Origin: Pantoea agglomerans
GTDB taxonomy: Bacteria; Pseudomonadota; Gammaproteobacteria; Enterobacterales; Enterobacteriaceae
Length of the DNA stretch: 64,000 nt
Assembly: GCF_020149765.1 (NCBI RefSeq)
Contig: NZ_CP083809.1
Span: 1,736,001-1,800,000, forward strand
Reading direction: 5' to 3'
In this document: one piece after another, positions 28,742 to 38,952 of the stretch
How the letters are laid out: each line of letters begins with the position of its first letter
How positions within the stretch are numbered: the stretch's first letter is position 1
Notes under the pieces: generated by a model
Database searches by the model: none
What the model saw: the letters and a program-made list of their open reading frames with translations, nothing else
What the model was told of the DNA's origin: nothing
Program-made: the position numbers and the translations under genes

Positions 28742-30601
28742 TCATCGCACTTCGCCGCAGTTCAGACAGAACGCATAGCGATTTTGCGGATCGTTAAGGT
28801 TATTCAGCAGGCCAGGCTGCTGCTTCATGGCGCTCATTACGTCCAGCATCGGCGCGGGCAGCCAGGCCTTCAGCGTGTCCGGCAGCACCGCCTGCGCCGA
28901 GGCGTTAACCTGGCTGAGCAGCATATCGAACATGCCGGGCTGATCCTGATACCAGGAGAGCTGAGGCTTCGCCACCTTCGCCAGTTCGCCCGCTTTTTTC
29001 ACGGCGTCGTCAAAGTCGCCCAGCGCATCTACCAGACCGTTGGCTTTCGCATCGCTGCCGGTCCAGACGTGCCCCTGCGCGATGGCGTCGATTTGCTCTG
29101 GCGTTTTGTGACGCGAGGCGGCGACCAGACCCACAAAGTTGCGGTAGCCGTTTTCAATCGTCAGCTGCATCAGCTGCTGCACTTCGGTTGGCAGCGCTTT
29201 GGTGGAGGCCACGTCCGCCAGCGGCGAGGTGGCGACGCCGTCCGTATGCACGCCGATGCTATCCAGGCTGTTCTCCAGCGTATTGATTACGCCGAATATG
29301 CCGATCGAGCCGGTCAGGGTGCTCGGGTTCGCGACGATATAGTCCGCCGGCGTCGAAATCCAGTAACCGCCTGAGGCCGCCATGCCGCCCATGGAGACGA
29401 CAACAGGCTTGCCTGCCGCGTGCGCCGCCGCCAGCTCTTCGCGGATCGCTTCAGAGGCGGTAACGCTGCCGCCCGGGCTGTTCACGCGCAGGATAATCGC
29501 CTTGATTTTAGGATCGAGGCGCGCATCGCGGATCTGCGTGGCGGTAGTGTCGCCGCCGACGTTACCGGGCGTCTCTTCGCCGTCCATAATCGCACCGCTC
29601 GCCATCACGACCGCGATATTGCCATCCTGTTGAGTCGGCTGTTTCACGTTGTAGTCATAGATGCTGACGCTGTGATAGTCGTTGCTGGCTTTATCCCAGC
29701 CGAAGGTTTTCACCAGCTCCTGATCGGCCGCTGCGCGGCTGTCCAGCACATCTACCAGCTTGTTATTCAGCGCATATTTGGCGGTATCGCCGTTTACCGC
29801 CTCAAGACCAGCGATAACCGCCGCCGCGCCGGGGAAGAGCTGATCCGGGGTGATCTGACGGTTGCCCGCCACGGTATTCAGGTAGTTCTGCCAGAGTTGA
29901 CCAACCCAGCGGCTGTCGGCGTCGCGCGCCGCCTGAGACATATCGTCGCGCAGGAAAGGTTCGACCGCCGATTTATAGGTGCCGACGCGGAAGACGTGGG
30001 AGTTGACCTTCAGCTTGTCCAGCAGCGTCTTATAGTAGAGGCCGTTGGTGGCGAAGCCGTGCAGATCGACCGTGCCCTGCGGCGAGAGATAGATTTTGCT
30101 GGCGTAGCTGGCGAGATAGTACTGCGCCTGGCTATAGCTGTCGCCCAGCGCGAAAATGGGCTTGCCGCTGTCGCGGAATTCGCGCAGCGCCTTGCCGACA
30201 TATTGCAGAGAGGGCTGGTCTCCACCGGCGAAGTCGCGCAGATCCAGCACCATGCCGGTGATATTTTTATCGTTCTTCGCCTGGCGGATAGCGTCCACCA
30301 CGTCGAACAGCGAGTTCTCCTGCAGGCGATCGCTGCTGGCGCCCAGCAGCTGACGCCCCAGTTTGCTCAGCTTATTGCTGACCGAAGGCTTATCCACCAG
30401 CACGCCGGTGAGATCAACTTTTAGCGCGCCTTGCTGTACCGGCGTCGAGCTGTTGCCAGAGCCGCTGACCTGCAGCCAGATGCCGACGCCCACCAGGATT
30501 AAAAAGATCAGGAACAGATTGAGAATAAACTCCCTGATAAAATTCAGCACTCGCCATGTCCATCGGAACAGACCGGCAATAATTCGCCACAATGTGCGCA
30601 T
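28742..30601 (-). CDS. sppA: Protease IV, signal peptide peptidase SppA
   Basis: 619 aa from the ATG at 30601 (MRTLWRIIAGLFRWTWR), preceded by GGAGAG; the open frame extends 22 codons further without family support. E. coli SppA is 618 aa. A single N-terminal transmembrane helix (NLFLIFLILVGVGIWLQ) anchors two tandem S49 domains. The catalytic Lys is in RVGTYKSAVEPF of the first domain and the Ser in SMGGMAASGGYWIS of the second. It degrades cleaved signal peptides in the inner membrane. The C-terminus ends FCLNCGEVR, similar to E. coli. Confidence 0.97.
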   Translation of the reverse strand: MRTLWRIIAGLFRWTWRVLNFIREFILNLFLIFLILVGVGIWLQVSGSGNSSTPVQQGALKVDLTGVLVDKPSVSNKLSKLGRQLLGASSDRLQENSLFDVVDAIRQAKNDKNITGMVLDLRDFAGGDQPSLQYVGKALREFRDSGKPIFALGDSYSQAQYYLASYASKIYLSPQGTVDLHGFATNGLYYKTLLDKLKVNSHVFRVGTYKSAVEPFLRDDMSQAARDADSRWVGQLWQNYLNTVAGNRQITPDQLFPGAAAVIAGLEAVNGDTAKYALNNKLVDVLDSRAAADQELVKTFGWDKASNDYHSVSIYDYNVKQPTQQDGNIAVVMASGAIMDGEETPGNVGGDTTATQIRDARLDPKIKAIILRVNSPGGSVTASEAIREELAAAHAAGKPVVVSMGGMAASGGYWISTPADYIVANPSTLTGSIGIFGVINTLENSLDSIGVHTDGVATSPLADVASTKALPTEVQQLMQLTIENGYRNFVGLVAASRHKTPEQIDAIAQGHVWTGSDAKANGLVDALGDFDDAVKKAGELAKVAKPQLSWYQDQPGMFDMLLSQVNASAQAVLPDTLKAWLPAPMLDVMSAMKQQPGLLNNLNDPQNRYAFCLNCGEVR

Positions 30602-30773
30602 CAGACTCTCCATTTTCGCTAGCGGAAAGCGGTCGCCGCGCGGCTCCGCCTTCCAGGTCGTCCTCATCCTAAAGAGCGCCGTGGAAAATGTCAGCAGGAA
30701 ATCGTGGCGGACTGTTACAAAAGATCAGGCTGTGCCAGGATTAGCCAACGCGTTATGACATCAGGAGAAAATC

Positions 30774-31325
30774 ATGGATGCACTTGAATTACTGATTAAT
30801 CGTCGCTCAGCCTCCCGCCTGACCGAACCGGCGCCCGCCGGCGAAAGCCTGCAGAACATTATTCGCGCCGGAATGCGCGCGCCCGACCATAAGTCGCTGC
30901 AGCCGTGGCGTTTCGTTATCGTTGAGAATGAAGGGCGCGATCGGCTGAGCGCGCTGCTGGAAGAGGCGGCGCGCGAGGCGCAGCTGGAGGAGAAGGCGAT
31001 CGATAAAGCGGCGCGCTCGCCGTTTCGCGCGCCGATGATTATTACCGTTATCGCCCACTGCGAAGATCACCCTAAAGTGCCGCGCTGGGAGCAGGTGGTG
31101 TCGGCGGGCTGCGCGGTGATGGCGATGCAGATGGCGGCGGCGGCGCAGGGCTTTAACGGCATCTGGCGCAGCGGCCCCTGGACCGACAATGCGCGCGTGC
31201 GCAGCGCTTTCAACTGCCGCGAGCAGGATGCTATCGTCGGTTTCCTCTATCTCGGCACGCCGCAGTTAAAATCGAGCACCACCGTGGTTCATCCCGATAC
31301 CGCACCCTTTGTCAGCTATTTCTAA
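30774..31325 (+). CDS. ydjA: Nitroreductase family protein YdjA
   Basis: 183 aa, a minimal FMN-dependent nitroreductase. [37 protein letters not shown] and YLGTPQ match E. coli YdjA, including the Arg/Ser FMN contacts. It forms a homodimer with FMN at the interface; the natural substrate is unknown. In E. coli ydjA is followed by selD and topB; here topB follows directly after 176 nt, with no selD. Confidence 0.95.
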   Translation: MDALELLINRRSASRLTEPAPAGESLQNIIRAGMRAPDHKSLQPWRFVIVENEGRDRLSALLEEAAREAQLEEKAIDKAARSPFRAPMIITVIAHCEDHPKVPRWEQVVSAGCAVMAMQMAAAAQGFNGIWRSGPWTDNARVRSAFNCREQDAIVGFLYLGTPQLKSSTTVVHPDTAPFVSYF

Positions 31326-31501
31326 CCGACGAGGTCGCTCTTTCCGTGCAGCGAAGCGGGTTGCGCGGATCCTGCGCGACCGATCCAGATGTGACCCGCC
31401 AGAGCTTACCTCCGTATCAGGAAACGTCTAAGATAGCGCTGCGCCTCTGTCGCGTTAGCCGAATGGCCCTCATACCCTGAAGTAAAGGATCTTTCTGACT
31501 T

Positions 31502-33421
31502 ATGCGTTTGTTTATTGCGGAAAAACCGAGCCTGGGCCGCGCCATTGCCGATGTGTTGCCTCAGCCCCATCGTCGCGGAGAGGGCTTTATCGCCTGCGGC
31601 GACGATCAGATCGTCACCTGGTGCGTCGGGCACCTGCTGGAGCAGGCGCAGCCGGATAGCTATGACAGCCGCTACGCGCGCTGGTCGCTGGCCGATCTGC
31701 CGATTATCCCGCAAAAATGGCAGCTGCAGCCGCGTCCCTCGGTGGCGAAGCAGCTTAAGGTGATAGAGAAGCTGCTGAAGCAGGCCAGCGAAGTGGTGCA
31801 TGCGGGCGACCCCGACCGCGAAGGTCAGCTGCTGGTGGATGAAGTGCTCGACTATCTGCAGATGCCGGCGGAAAAGCGCAACCGCGTGCAGCGTTGCCTG
31901 ATCAACGACCTGAATCCACAGGCGGTGCAGCGGGCGGTCAGCCGCCTGCGCGAAAACCGCGAATTTATTCCGCTCTGCGTCTCGGCGCTGGCACGCGCCC
32001 GTGCCGACTGGCTTTACGGCATCAATATGACGCGCGCCTGGACGCTGCTGGGCCGTAATGCGGGCTATGACGGCGTGCTGTCGGTGGGCCGCGTGCAGAC
32101 GCCGGTGCTGGGCCTGGTGGTGCGCCGCGACGAAGAGATCGAAAACTTCGTCCCCAAAGATTATTTCGAAGTTAAAGCCCATATCGTCACGCCGGACCAG
32201 CAGCGCTTCGTCGCCAGCTGGGTGCCCAGCGACGCCTGTGAACCCTGGCAGGATGAAGAGGGGCGGCTGCTGCATCGCGCGCTGGCGGATCACGTGGTCG
32301 CCCGCATCGCCGGACAGCCCGCACGGGTCACCAGCTACAACGATAAGCGTGAAGGCGAGGGCGCGCCGCTGCCGTTCTCGCTCTCCAGCCTGCAGATCGA
32401 AGCGGCAAAGCGCTATGGACTGAGCGCGCAAACGGTGCTGGACACCTGCCAGAAGCTGTATGAAACCCATAAGCTGATCACCTATCCGCGTTCCGACTGC
32501 CGCTATCTGCCAGAAGAGCACTTCGCCGGCCGCCATGCGGTGCTGAAGGCGATTCAGGCGCACGCGGGCGCCATGACGCCGCCGGACGACTTTAGCGCCG
32601 ATCGCCGTAACCGCTGCTGGGATGACAAAAAGGTAGATGCGCACCACGCCATTATCCCTACCGCGCGCGCCAGCGCGGTGCGGCTGACGGAGAACGAGCA
32701 GAACGTTTATGCGCTAATTGCCCGTCAGTATCTGATGCAGTTCTGTCCCGACGCCATCTTCCGCAAATGCGTTATTGAGCTGGATATTGCGGGCGGGAAG
32801 TTTATCGCCAAAGCGCGTTTTCTTGCCGAAGCGGGCTGGCGCGCGCTGCTGGGCAGCAAAGAGCGCGACGAAGAGAACGACGGCACGCCGCTGCCGGTGG
32901 TGGCGAAGGATGATGAGCTGCTGTGCGAGCGGGGTGAGGTGCTGGCGAAGCAGACGCAGCCGCCGCGCCCGTTCACCGATGCGACGCTGCTCTCCGCGAT
33001 GACCGGCATCGCCCGTTTTGTGCAGGATAAAGAATTAAAGAAAGTGCTGCGCGCGACCGATGGTTTAGGCACGGAGGCCACGCGCGCCGGGATTATCGAG
33101 CTGCTGTTCCGCCGTTCGTTCCTGGTGAAAAACGGGCGCTATATCAACGCGACGCCCGCGGGGAGGGCACTGATTCACTCGCTGCCGGAGCTGGCGGCGC
33201 GTCCCGATATGACGGCGCAGTGGGAATCGACCCTGACGCGTATCAGCGAAAAGGCGTGCCGCTATGAGGAGTTTATGCAGCCGCTGGTGGGCACCCTGAC
33301 CGAACTGATCCATCAGGCGCGCCAGCAGCCCAGCGCGATGGCCTTTCGCGGGCTGCCCGCTTCAGGGCAGAAGAAACGTCCCAAACGGACGGCGAAACGA
33401 AAAGTGAAGGAGAGCGAGTAA
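31502..33421 (+). CDS. topB: DNA topoisomerase III
   Basis: 639 aa, slightly shorter than E. coli's 653. A type IA enzyme that decatenates replication and recombination intermediates. The Toprim domain shows Glu7 ([11 protein letters not shown]) and the DPDRE metal motif near residues 103-107. The active-site Tyr lies in [12 protein letters not shown] near residue 328. The C-terminal tail is basic ([14 protein letters not shown]). The stop overlaps the start of the next gene (TAATG), suggesting coupling. Confidence 0.97.
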   Translation: MRLFIAEKPSLGRAIADVLPQPHRRGEGFIACGDDQIVTWCVGHLLEQAQPDSYDSRYARWSLADLPIIPQKWQLQPRPSVAKQLKVIEKLLKQASEVVHAGDPDREGQLLVDEVLDYLQMPAEKRNRVQRCLINDLNPQAVQRAVSRLRENREFIPLCVSALARARADWLYGINMTRAWTLLGRNAGYDGVLSVGRVQTPVLGLVVRRDEEIENFVPKDYFEVKAHIVTPDQQRFVASWVPSDACEPWQDEEGRLLHRALADHVVARIAGQPARVTSYNDKREGEGAPLPFSLSSLQIEAAKRYGLSAQTVLDTCQKLYETHKLITYPRSDCRYLPEEHFAGRHAVLKAIQAHAGAMTPPDDFSADRRNRCWDDKKVDAHHAIIPTARASAVRLTENEQNVYALIARQYLMQFCPDAIFRKCVIELDIAGGKFIAKARFLAEAGWRALLGSKERDEENDGTPLPVVAKDDELLCERGEVLAKQTQPPRPFTDATLLSAMTGIARFVQDKELKKVLRATDGLGTEATRAGIIELLFRRSFLVKNGRYINATPAGRALIHSLPELAARPDMTAQWESTLTRISEKACRYEEFMQPLVGTLTELIHQARQQPSAMAFRGLPASGQKKRPKRTAKRKVKESE

Positions 33422-33726
33422 TGCGTTATTTCGCAGGCTTATGTTTTATCGCGGCGCTGGTAAGCGGGCCGGTTGTCGCCAGCCCTTCGCACGGCCATCA
33501 GCAGGCGTACGGCGCAGGCGGCAGTGCGGATGTGGTGGTGGATATGCCGCCTGAAGTCTGGACGCAAAATCAGACCAGCGCCCCCAGCTGTCAGCAGTGC
33601 TGTATTTTCGAGAACCGCAACTACAGCGAAGGGGCGGTAGTGAAATCAGAGGGAGTGCTGCTGCAGTGCGCCCGTGACGAAAAGGTACTCGGCACCAATC
33701 CGCTGATCTGGAAAATTGTGAAGTAA
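33421..33726 (+). CDS. ynjH: DUF1496 family secreted protein, YnjH-like
   Basis: 101 aa. A signal peptide with cleavage near VVA-SP, then a short His-rich stretch and the DUF1496 core: CQQCCIFENRNYSEGAVVKSEGVLLQCARDEKVLGTNPLIW has three spaced cysteines. In E. coli YnjH lies two genes from topB. Here its ATG overlaps the topB stop by one base, so it is probably translated by coupling. Function is unknown; a periplasmic disulfide protein is the best guess. Confidence 0.82.
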   Translation: MRYFAGLCFIAALVSGPVVASPSHGHQQAYGAGGSADVVVDMPPEVWTQNQTSAPSCQQCCIFENRNYSEGAVVKSEGVLLQCARDEKVLGTNPLIWKIVK

Positions 33727-33727
33727 G

Positions 33728-33750
33728 CGGCGTGGCGCAATGCCACGCCG
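33728..33750. terminator. Hairpin between convergent ynjH and xthA
   Basis: A perfect 9-bp stem (CGGCGTGGC/GCCACGCCG) lies in the 29-nt gap. No T-run; it probably serves both transcripts. Confidence 0.55.
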
Positions 33751-33755
33751 TCGCA

Positions 33756-34562
33756 TCAGAACTGGAAAGTTGACCAGACCGGAGCGTGGTCGGACGGTTT
33801 TTCCATGCTGCGGATAGCGTAGTCGATTCCGGTCTCCACGCAGCGCGCGGCCAGCGGCTGACTGGCCAGCAGCAGATCGATGCGCAGTCCGCGGTTGTCG
33901 TCAAAACCCTTTGAGCGATAGTCAAACCAGGAAAAACGATCGCTGACCTCGGGGTTTTTGTCGCGGAAGGTATCTACCAGTCCCCACTTCAGCAGGCGAT
34001 CCATCCATTCGCGCTCTTCCGGCAGGAAGGAGCATTTGCCGGTGCGCAGCCAGCGTTTGCGGCTCTCCTCACCGATACCGATATCAAGATCGGTGCTGCT
34101 GATATTCATATCGCCCATGATCAGCACCGGCTTGTCTGCCAGCAGGCTCTGCTCGAGATAGGCCTGGAGATCGCGATAGAATTTCTCTTTCGCCGGAAAT
34201 TTAGTCGGATGGTCGCGGCTCTCGCCCTGCGGGAAGTAGCCGTTAATCACCGTGATATCGCCTATCGGGCTCGGAATTTCCGCCATAATCAGGCGGCGCT
34301 GCGCCTCTTCATCGTCGCCGGGAAAGCCGCGACGCACTGACACGGGCTGCGCTTTGGTCATCAGCGCCACGCCGTAGTGGCCTTTCTGGCCGTGATAAAA
34401 GACGTTATAGCCGAGCTTTGCTACCTCTTCGAGAGGAAACATATCGTCATGGACTTTGGTTTCCTGCAGGCCGATGACGTCAGGCTGATGCTGTTCGACC
34501 AGCGCTTCAAGCTGATGGGGGCGGGCGCGCAACCCGTTGATGTTGAATGAAACAAATTTCAT
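33756..34562 (-). CDS. xthA: Exonuclease III
   Basis: 268 aa from the ATG at 34562 ([21 protein letters not shown]), the exact E. coli length; 27 upstream codons are open but unsupported. The main AP endonuclease and 3' repair exonuclease. Active-site residues are visible: Glu in GLQETKV, Tyr in VINGYFPQG, Asp/Asn in IMGDMNIS, and the final Asp-His in [10 protein letters not shown] zinc-free EEP fold. Single gene. Confidence 0.98.
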   Translation of the reverse strand: MKFVSFNINGLRARPHQLEALVEQHQPDVIGLQETKVHDDMFPLEEVAKLGYNVFYHGQKGHYGVALMTKAQPVSVRRGFPGDDEEAQRRLIMAEIPSPIGDITVINGYFPQGESRDHPTKFPAKEKFYRDLQAYLEQSLLADKPVLIMGDMNISSTDLDIGIGEESRKRWLRTGKCSFLPEEREWMDRLLKWGLVDTFRDKNPEVSDRFSWFDYRSKGFDDNRGLRIDLLLASQPLAARCVETGIDYAIRSMEKPSDHAPVWSTFQF

Positions 34563-34639
34563 GGCTGCACCAGTGTGCTGAGAATGTTGCGCCGGATGGT
34601 AGCGATTTTTCAGTAAAAAGTCATGGGGATGCGTGCGGT

Positions 34640-34925
34640 GCACGTTGTCTCGCTGTGCTCGACCCGAACCTTCGGTCGAAGCTTCTCATCCTTCTCCCTG
34701 AGTCTGTCAGGTAAATCAGGAGAGGACATTGAATTTGGGAGGTAATGCAAGGATGGTGGTGGGAGAAGGATTATTCGGCGCGTTGCGCCTCACCCTTCGG
34801 GCCGCGCGTTGCACGTTGTCTCGCTCTGCTCGACCCGAACCTTCGGTCGAAGCTTCTCATCCTTCTCCCTGAGTCTGTCAGGTAAATCAGGAGAGTGCGT
34901 TAAACAGGGGGAGATAATGCAAGGA

Positions 34926-34944
<19 letters not shown>
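34640..34944 (-). repeat. tRNA-Tyr downstream repeat array, rtT-like
   Basis: An 85-nt unit occurs at 34640-34724 and 34811-34895 with one mismatch (period 171). Each copy is followed in forward sense by a 30-nt block (34743-34772 and 34915-34944, identical). The last 19 nt of that block are the tRNA-Tyr 3' end including CCA: the 34926-34944 copy belongs to the functional tRNA, the 34754-34772 copy is a detached tail. This is the layout of the E. coli tyrT locus, where 178-bp repeats carry the 19-nt tRNA end and yield rtT RNA. Here only two units remain. Confidence 0.85.
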
Positions 34945-35010
<66 letters not shown>

Positions 35011-35055
35011 TGGGATATGCTGATAATGACCGTTAAGGCGAAGATATGATTCAGA

Positions 35056-35140
<85 letters not shown>

Positions 35141-35166
35141 ACTGGCCTGAATCATTGTGCCTTAAA

Positions 35167-35203
35167 GCGGGGCGCATCATACCAAATGCGGTCGGCGTGT
35201 AAA
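35167..35203 (-). promoter_or_regulatory. tyrT promoter with stringent discriminator
   Basis: On the minus strand -35 TTTACA (35198-35203), a 16-nt spacer and -10 TATGAT (35176-35181) are followed by GCGCCCCGC, the GC-rich discriminator that makes E. coli tyrT a textbook target of ppGpp control. The -10 and discriminator agree with E. coli tyrT as recalled. Confidence 0.9.
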
Positions 35204-35249
35204 GCGCCCAGCTAAAAAATGTGAACCGTTTGCCCACTTTTTGCCCGTG

Positions 35250-35276
35250 GCGCTGAATTCACAGACAATTCAGCGC
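35250..35276. terminator. Hairpin past the purU stop
   Basis: A perfect 10-bp stem GCGCTGAATT/AATTCAGCGC with a 7-nt loop lies 10 nt beyond purU, upstream of the tyrT promoter. No T-run on the minus strand, so it may act with Rho or as a 3' stabiliser. Confidence 0.55.
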
Positions 35277-35285
35277 CCGATGCGC

Positions 35286-36134
35286 TTAAAGAATAATCGT
35301 GCGGTTGCCGTAAACAAATACGCGCTGGCCCAGCACTTTATAGAGCGCACGGCTTAACACGTTTTTCTCCACGTCGCGTCCGGCACGCATCATCTCTTCG
35401 GCCGTATAGCTGTGGTCGACATTAATCACGTCCTGCATGATGATCGGACCTTCATCCAGATTGTCATTCACGTAGTGCGCCGTTGCGCCGATGATTTTCA
35501 CGCCGCGCTCGTAGGCCTGATGATAAGGACGCGCGCCGATAAACGCTGGCAGGAACGAGTGGTGAATATTGATAATCTGGTTTGGATAGCGCTGCACAAA
35601 GGCTGGCGTCAGCACGCGCATATATTTCGCCAGCACCACGTAATCGGGCTGGTAGCGGTCGATCTCGTTCGCCATCAGGTTATCGTGCTCTTCGCGCGAC
35701 AGCCCTTCATGGCTGACCAGCACAAAAGGAATATCAAAGCGCTCAACCAGCGAACGCAGGGTGTCATGGTTGCCGATAACCGCGGCAATCTCCATATCCA
35801 GCCCGCCGAAAGCGCTCTTCATCAGCAGGTCGCCCAGGCAGTGCGCCTCTTTGGTGACCAGCACCACCACGCGACGGCGCCCAGCGCTGTTCAGCTCGCG
35901 CGTTGAGCCTGCCGGCAGCGCGCTGTCTAAATCCGCCAGCAGCGTATTATCGTTAAAAATGCCCTCAAGCTCGGTGCGCATAAAAAAGCGTCCGGTGCGA
36001 TGGTCAACGAATTCATTGTTTTGCACGATATTCAGCTCGTGCTTGTAGCAAATATTGGTGATTTTAGCGATCAGACCTTTCGCGTCAGGGCAAATGGTAC
36101 GTAAAACTTTTCGTTGCATAGTTTGCGCTTGCAT
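35286..36134 (-). CDS. purU: Formyltetrahydrofolate deformylase
   Basis: 282 aa (E. coli 280). Hydrolyses 10-formyl-THF to formate and THF, supplying formate for PurT and balancing one-carbon pools. An N-terminal ACT domain (RTICPDAKGLIAKITNICYKHELNIVQNNEF) gives methionine/glycine regulation in E. coli. The formyltransferase domain holds the catalytic Asn-His-Asp in INIHHSFLPAFIG and NDNLDEGPIIMQD. The start at 36134 is the first Met; an internal Met at residue 6 is a close alternative. Confidence 0.97.
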   Translation of the reverse strand: MQAQTMQRKVLRTICPDAKGLIAKITNICYKHELNIVQNNEFVDHRTGRFFMRTELEGIFNDNTLLADLDSALPAGSTRELNSAGRRRVVVLVTKEAHCLGDLLMKSAFGGLDMEIAAVIGNHDTLRSLVERFDIPFVLVSHEGLSREEHDNLMANEIDRYQPDYVVLAKYMRVLTPAFVQRYPNQIINIHHSFLPAFIGARPYHQAYERGVKIIGATAHYVNDNLDEGPIIMQDVINVDHSYTAEEMMRAGRDVEKNVLSRALYKVLGQRVFVYGNRTIIL

Positions 36135-36188
36135 CTCGATCAGAGTCCTGTCAAAGCGATTGGGTAAAACCGTTGGGCCGTATGCTCT

Positions 36189-36644
36189 TTAGCCGCAACA
36201 TTTCTTGTATTTTTTATCGGAGCCACATGGACAGCGATCGTTGCGCCCTACGGCGGGCGCGGTTCCGTCGACATAGTACCAGCGATGATCCTCGCGAAGA
36301 AAGCGAGAACGCTCGTGGATCGCCCTTATCTGGGAATTTTCGCGGTAACGCGCAAAAAAAGTGACGAAAGCTTCATTATCATGGCTTCCATGATTACAAC
36401 AGGTTACATTCAGGCTTAGCCATTCAGTGTCGGCAAAACTTTCGGATAAACGCTGCGCCATATCGGGCACGCGCTTGTCAGGATGCCAGCTGGCGATGAG
36501 CCAGTCGCTGTTTCGCCTGACGTAGGCTGTGTAGCGCGAGCGCATTAACTGTTCAGCTGATTCAGGCAGCCGCTCGCCGGTCAGAAAGGGAGCGCAACAT
36601 AGGCTATACTGCTTCCCGCTGCAGCAAGGACAGGGTTCGGACAC
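36189..36644 (-). CDS. ychJ: SEC-C motif protein YchJ
   Basis: 151 aa, UPF0225. Both ends carry SEC-C type zinc motifs: [16 protein letters not shown] at the N-terminus and [15 protein letters not shown] at the C-terminus, like the SecA zinc tail. The middle is an NTF2-like fold ([21 protein letters not shown]). Function is unknown, although zinc binding and contact with SecB or ribosomal partners are plausible from the motif. Divergent from rssA. Confidence 0.93.
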   Translation of the reverse strand: MSEPCPCCSGKQYSLCCAPFLTGERLPESAEQLMRSRYTAYVRRNSDWLIASWHPDKRVPDMAQRLSESFADTEWLSLNVTCCNHGSHDNEAFVTFFARYRENSQIRAIHERSRFLREDHRWYYVDGTAPAVGRNDRCPCGSDKKYKKCCG

Positions 36645-36737
36645 AATAACTCCTGTAAGCGATAAAAAGAGATGACGCCATATGGTAGCCGACCTGGCGC
36701 AGTGAAGCTACGCGCAGTCGTTGGCGACAGAGGGTAA

Positions 36738-37643
36738 ATGAGAAAGGTTAAAATCGGACTGGCGTTAGGGTCAGGCGCAGCCAAAGGATGGGCGCATATT
36801 GGCGTGATCAACGCGCTGACGCGCGCGGGCGTCGAAATCGATGTCGTAGCGGGCTGCTCCGTCGGTGCGCTGGTCGGCGCGGCTTATGTCAACGACCGCC
36901 TGCCGCACATGGAAAAGTGGGTCAGCGCCTTTCGCTACTGGGATGTTATTCGCCTGATGGATCTCTCCTGGCAGCGCGGCGGTTTGCTGCGCGGCGAGCG
37001 CGTTTTCAGCCATGTGCGTCAGCTGATTGCCCAGCCGGCTCTGGAGAGCTGCGGCAAGCCGTTCGGCGTGGTGGCGACCAATCTCAGTACCGGTCGGGAA
37101 TTATGGCTGACCGAAGGCGATCTGCATCAGGCCGTACGCGCTTCCTGTAGTATGCCAGGCTTATTGCCGCCGGTCGGCTACAATGGTTACTGGCTGGTAG
37201 ATGGGGCGGTGGTGAATCCGGTGCCCGTTTCGCTGACGCGCGCCCTTGGCGCGGATATCGTTATCGCTGTCGATCTTCAGCATGACGCGCATCTGATGCA
37301 GCAGGATCTCCTGTCTGTCACGCCGCAAAACAGCGATGAGGCGGTTTCGGCCGCAGCCCTGAGTTGGGCTAAAAAAATACGTCAGCGGCTGGTGGGGTTG
37401 ACCCATCGCCGTACAACACAAACGCCGGGTGCGATGGAGATTATGTCGACGTCCATCCAGGTGCTGGAAAATCGCCTGAAGCGTAACCGTATGGCAGGCG
37501 ATCCTCCCGATGTGCTGATTCAGCCATTTTGTCCGCAGATTTCGACGCTGGACTTTCATCGCGCTGAAGAAGCTATCGAGGCAGGCAAGGCCGCCGTTGA
37601 GAAAAAAATGGATGAACTATTACCGCTGGTGCGTAACAGATAA
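36738..37643 (+). CDS. rssA: Patatin-like protein RssA
   Basis: 301 aa (E. coli 301). A patatin-family lipid acyl hydrolase: oxyanion segment LGSGAAKGWAHIG, nucleophile elbow GCSVG near residue 42 and the catalytic Asp in VDGAVVNPVP. Its substrate is unknown. rssA precedes the RpoS-adaptor gene rssB, as in E. coli, where the two are partly cotranscribed. Confidence 0.95.
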   Translation: MRKVKIGLALGSGAAKGWAHIGVINALTRAGVEIDVVAGCSVGALVGAAYVNDRLPHMEKWVSAFRYWDVIRLMDLSWQRGGLLRGERVFSHVRQLIAQPALESCGKPFGVVATNLSTGRELWLTEGDLHQAVRASCSMPGLLPPVGYNGYWLVDGAVVNPVPVSLTRALGADIVIAVDLQHDAHLMQQDLLSVTPQNSDEAVSAAALSWAKKIRQRLVGLTHRRTTQTPGAMEIMSTSIQVLENRLKRNRMAGDPPDVLIQPFCPQISTLDFHRAEEAIEAGKAAVEKKMDELLPLVRNR

Positions 37644-37742
37644 TCAGGTTGTTCATTCACAGATGTTACTTCGGCTAATTCTGAAAGGCGCAACTGCGTT
37701 TTATGAACCACTATTGATTGATCTGGTACGCAGGGGGAAAGA

Positions 37743-38768
37743 ATGGAGAAACCACTAATCGGCAAAAAGATACTCATTGTCGAAGATGAGGTCGTTTTCC
37801 GTTCTCTGGTAAACAACTTCTTGCTGGCGCTCGGCGCCAGTACGTTTGAAGCCGGCGACGGCATTGATGGCATTGGCTATCTGCAGCAGCAGGATGTGGA
37901 TCTGGTGATCTGCGATTTGGAAATGCCGCGTATGAACGGCATTCAGTTTGTCGAGCATATCCGCACGCGCGGCAACAGCGTGCCGATCCTGATTATCTCG
38001 GCGACGGAAAATATGGCGGATATTGCCCATGTTCTGCGCCTTGGCGTGCAGGACGTGCTGCTTAAGCCGCTGAAAAATTTCGAGCGCTTCCGCGAAGCGG
38101 TCTATGAATGCCTTTATCCTTCGATGTTTACCTCTAAGGTGGAGGAGGATGAGCAGCTGTTTCAGGACTGGGACGCGCTGGTGCGCGATCCGGCCGCCGC
38201 GGCGAAACTGCTTAAGCAGCTTCAGCCGCCGGTACAGCAGACGGTGGCGAACTGTCGCGTCAACTACCGGCAGCTGACCATGGCCGAACAGCCTGGCCTG
38301 GTGCTGGATATTGCAGCGCTTTCCGACAACGATCTCGCCTTCTACTGTCTTGACGTCACGCGCGCCGGCGATAACGGTGTGCTGGCGGCGCTGTTGCTGC
38401 GCGCGCTGTTCAACGGCCTGCTGCAGGAGCAGCTCTCTGGCCAAAAACAGCGGCTGCCGGAGTTAAACGGCCTGCTGCGGCAGGTCAATCTGCTGCTGCG
38501 TCAGGCTAATCTGAGCGGACAGTTTCCGCTGCTGGTCGGGTATTATCATCGTACTTCGCAAAATCTAATTCTGGTTTCTGCTGGATTAAACGCCACACTT
38601 CATGTTCACGCCCACCAAATTCAACTCAGTAACGGCGTCCCTCTTGGCACTATGGGAAGCACTCATCTTAACCAAATCAGCCAGCGCGCCGACAGCTGGC
38701 AATGCCACGTCTGGGGCGCCGGAGGCAGGATCCGCCTGATGTTAGCGGCTGAAGAGCCGGCGAAATAA
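37743..38768 (+). CDS. rssB: RpoS-targeting response regulator RssB
   Basis: 341 aa. The N-terminal receiver domain has the acidic pair ED at 14-15, the phosphorylation site Asp58 (VICDLEMPRMNG) and Lys in VLLKPLKN. The C-terminal half is a PP2C-like pseudophosphatase (LVLDIAALSDNDLAFYCLDVTRAGDNGVLAALLLRALF). RssB delivers RpoS to ClpXP. Near-identity to E. coli in LQPPVQQ, NCRVNYRQL and GQFPLLVGYYHR makes the call firm. A 99-nt gap separates it from rssA. Confidence 0.96.
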   Translation: MEKPLIGKKILIVEDEVVFRSLVNNFLLALGASTFEAGDGIDGIGYLQQQDVDLVICDLEMPRMNGIQFVEHIRTRGNSVPILIISATENMADIAHVLRLGVQDVLLKPLKNFERFREAVYECLYPSMFTSKVEEDEQLFQDWDALVRDPAAAAKLLKQLQPPVQQTVANCRVNYRQLTMAEQPGLVLDIAALSDNDLAFYCLDVTRAGDNGVLAALLLRALFNGLLQEQLSGQKQRLPELNGLLRQVNLLLRQANLSGQFPLLVGYYHRTSQNLILVSAGLNATLHVHAHQIQLSNGVPLGTMGSTHLNQISQRADSWQCHVWGAGGRIRLMLAAEEPAK

Positions 38769-38952
38769 TTTAATTTCGCCGGGGTCTGAAGACAGGTCCA
38801 AAGGTAAGCTTTACACTTGGGTAATAGTCTTAAATTCTGCGGATTGACTCCTTCCAGGATAAATCCGTTCGATGGTAACTGATATACTCATTTCCGAATT
38901 TCAACCGACATATCAAGTATTAACTTGAACGGCCTATAAGAGAGGTATCTTG

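Noticed and set aside
31406-32647. 413-aa frame antisense to topB
   Set aside because: Opposite strand of a conserved gene, composition rich in Arg/His/Gln as typical for shadow frames.
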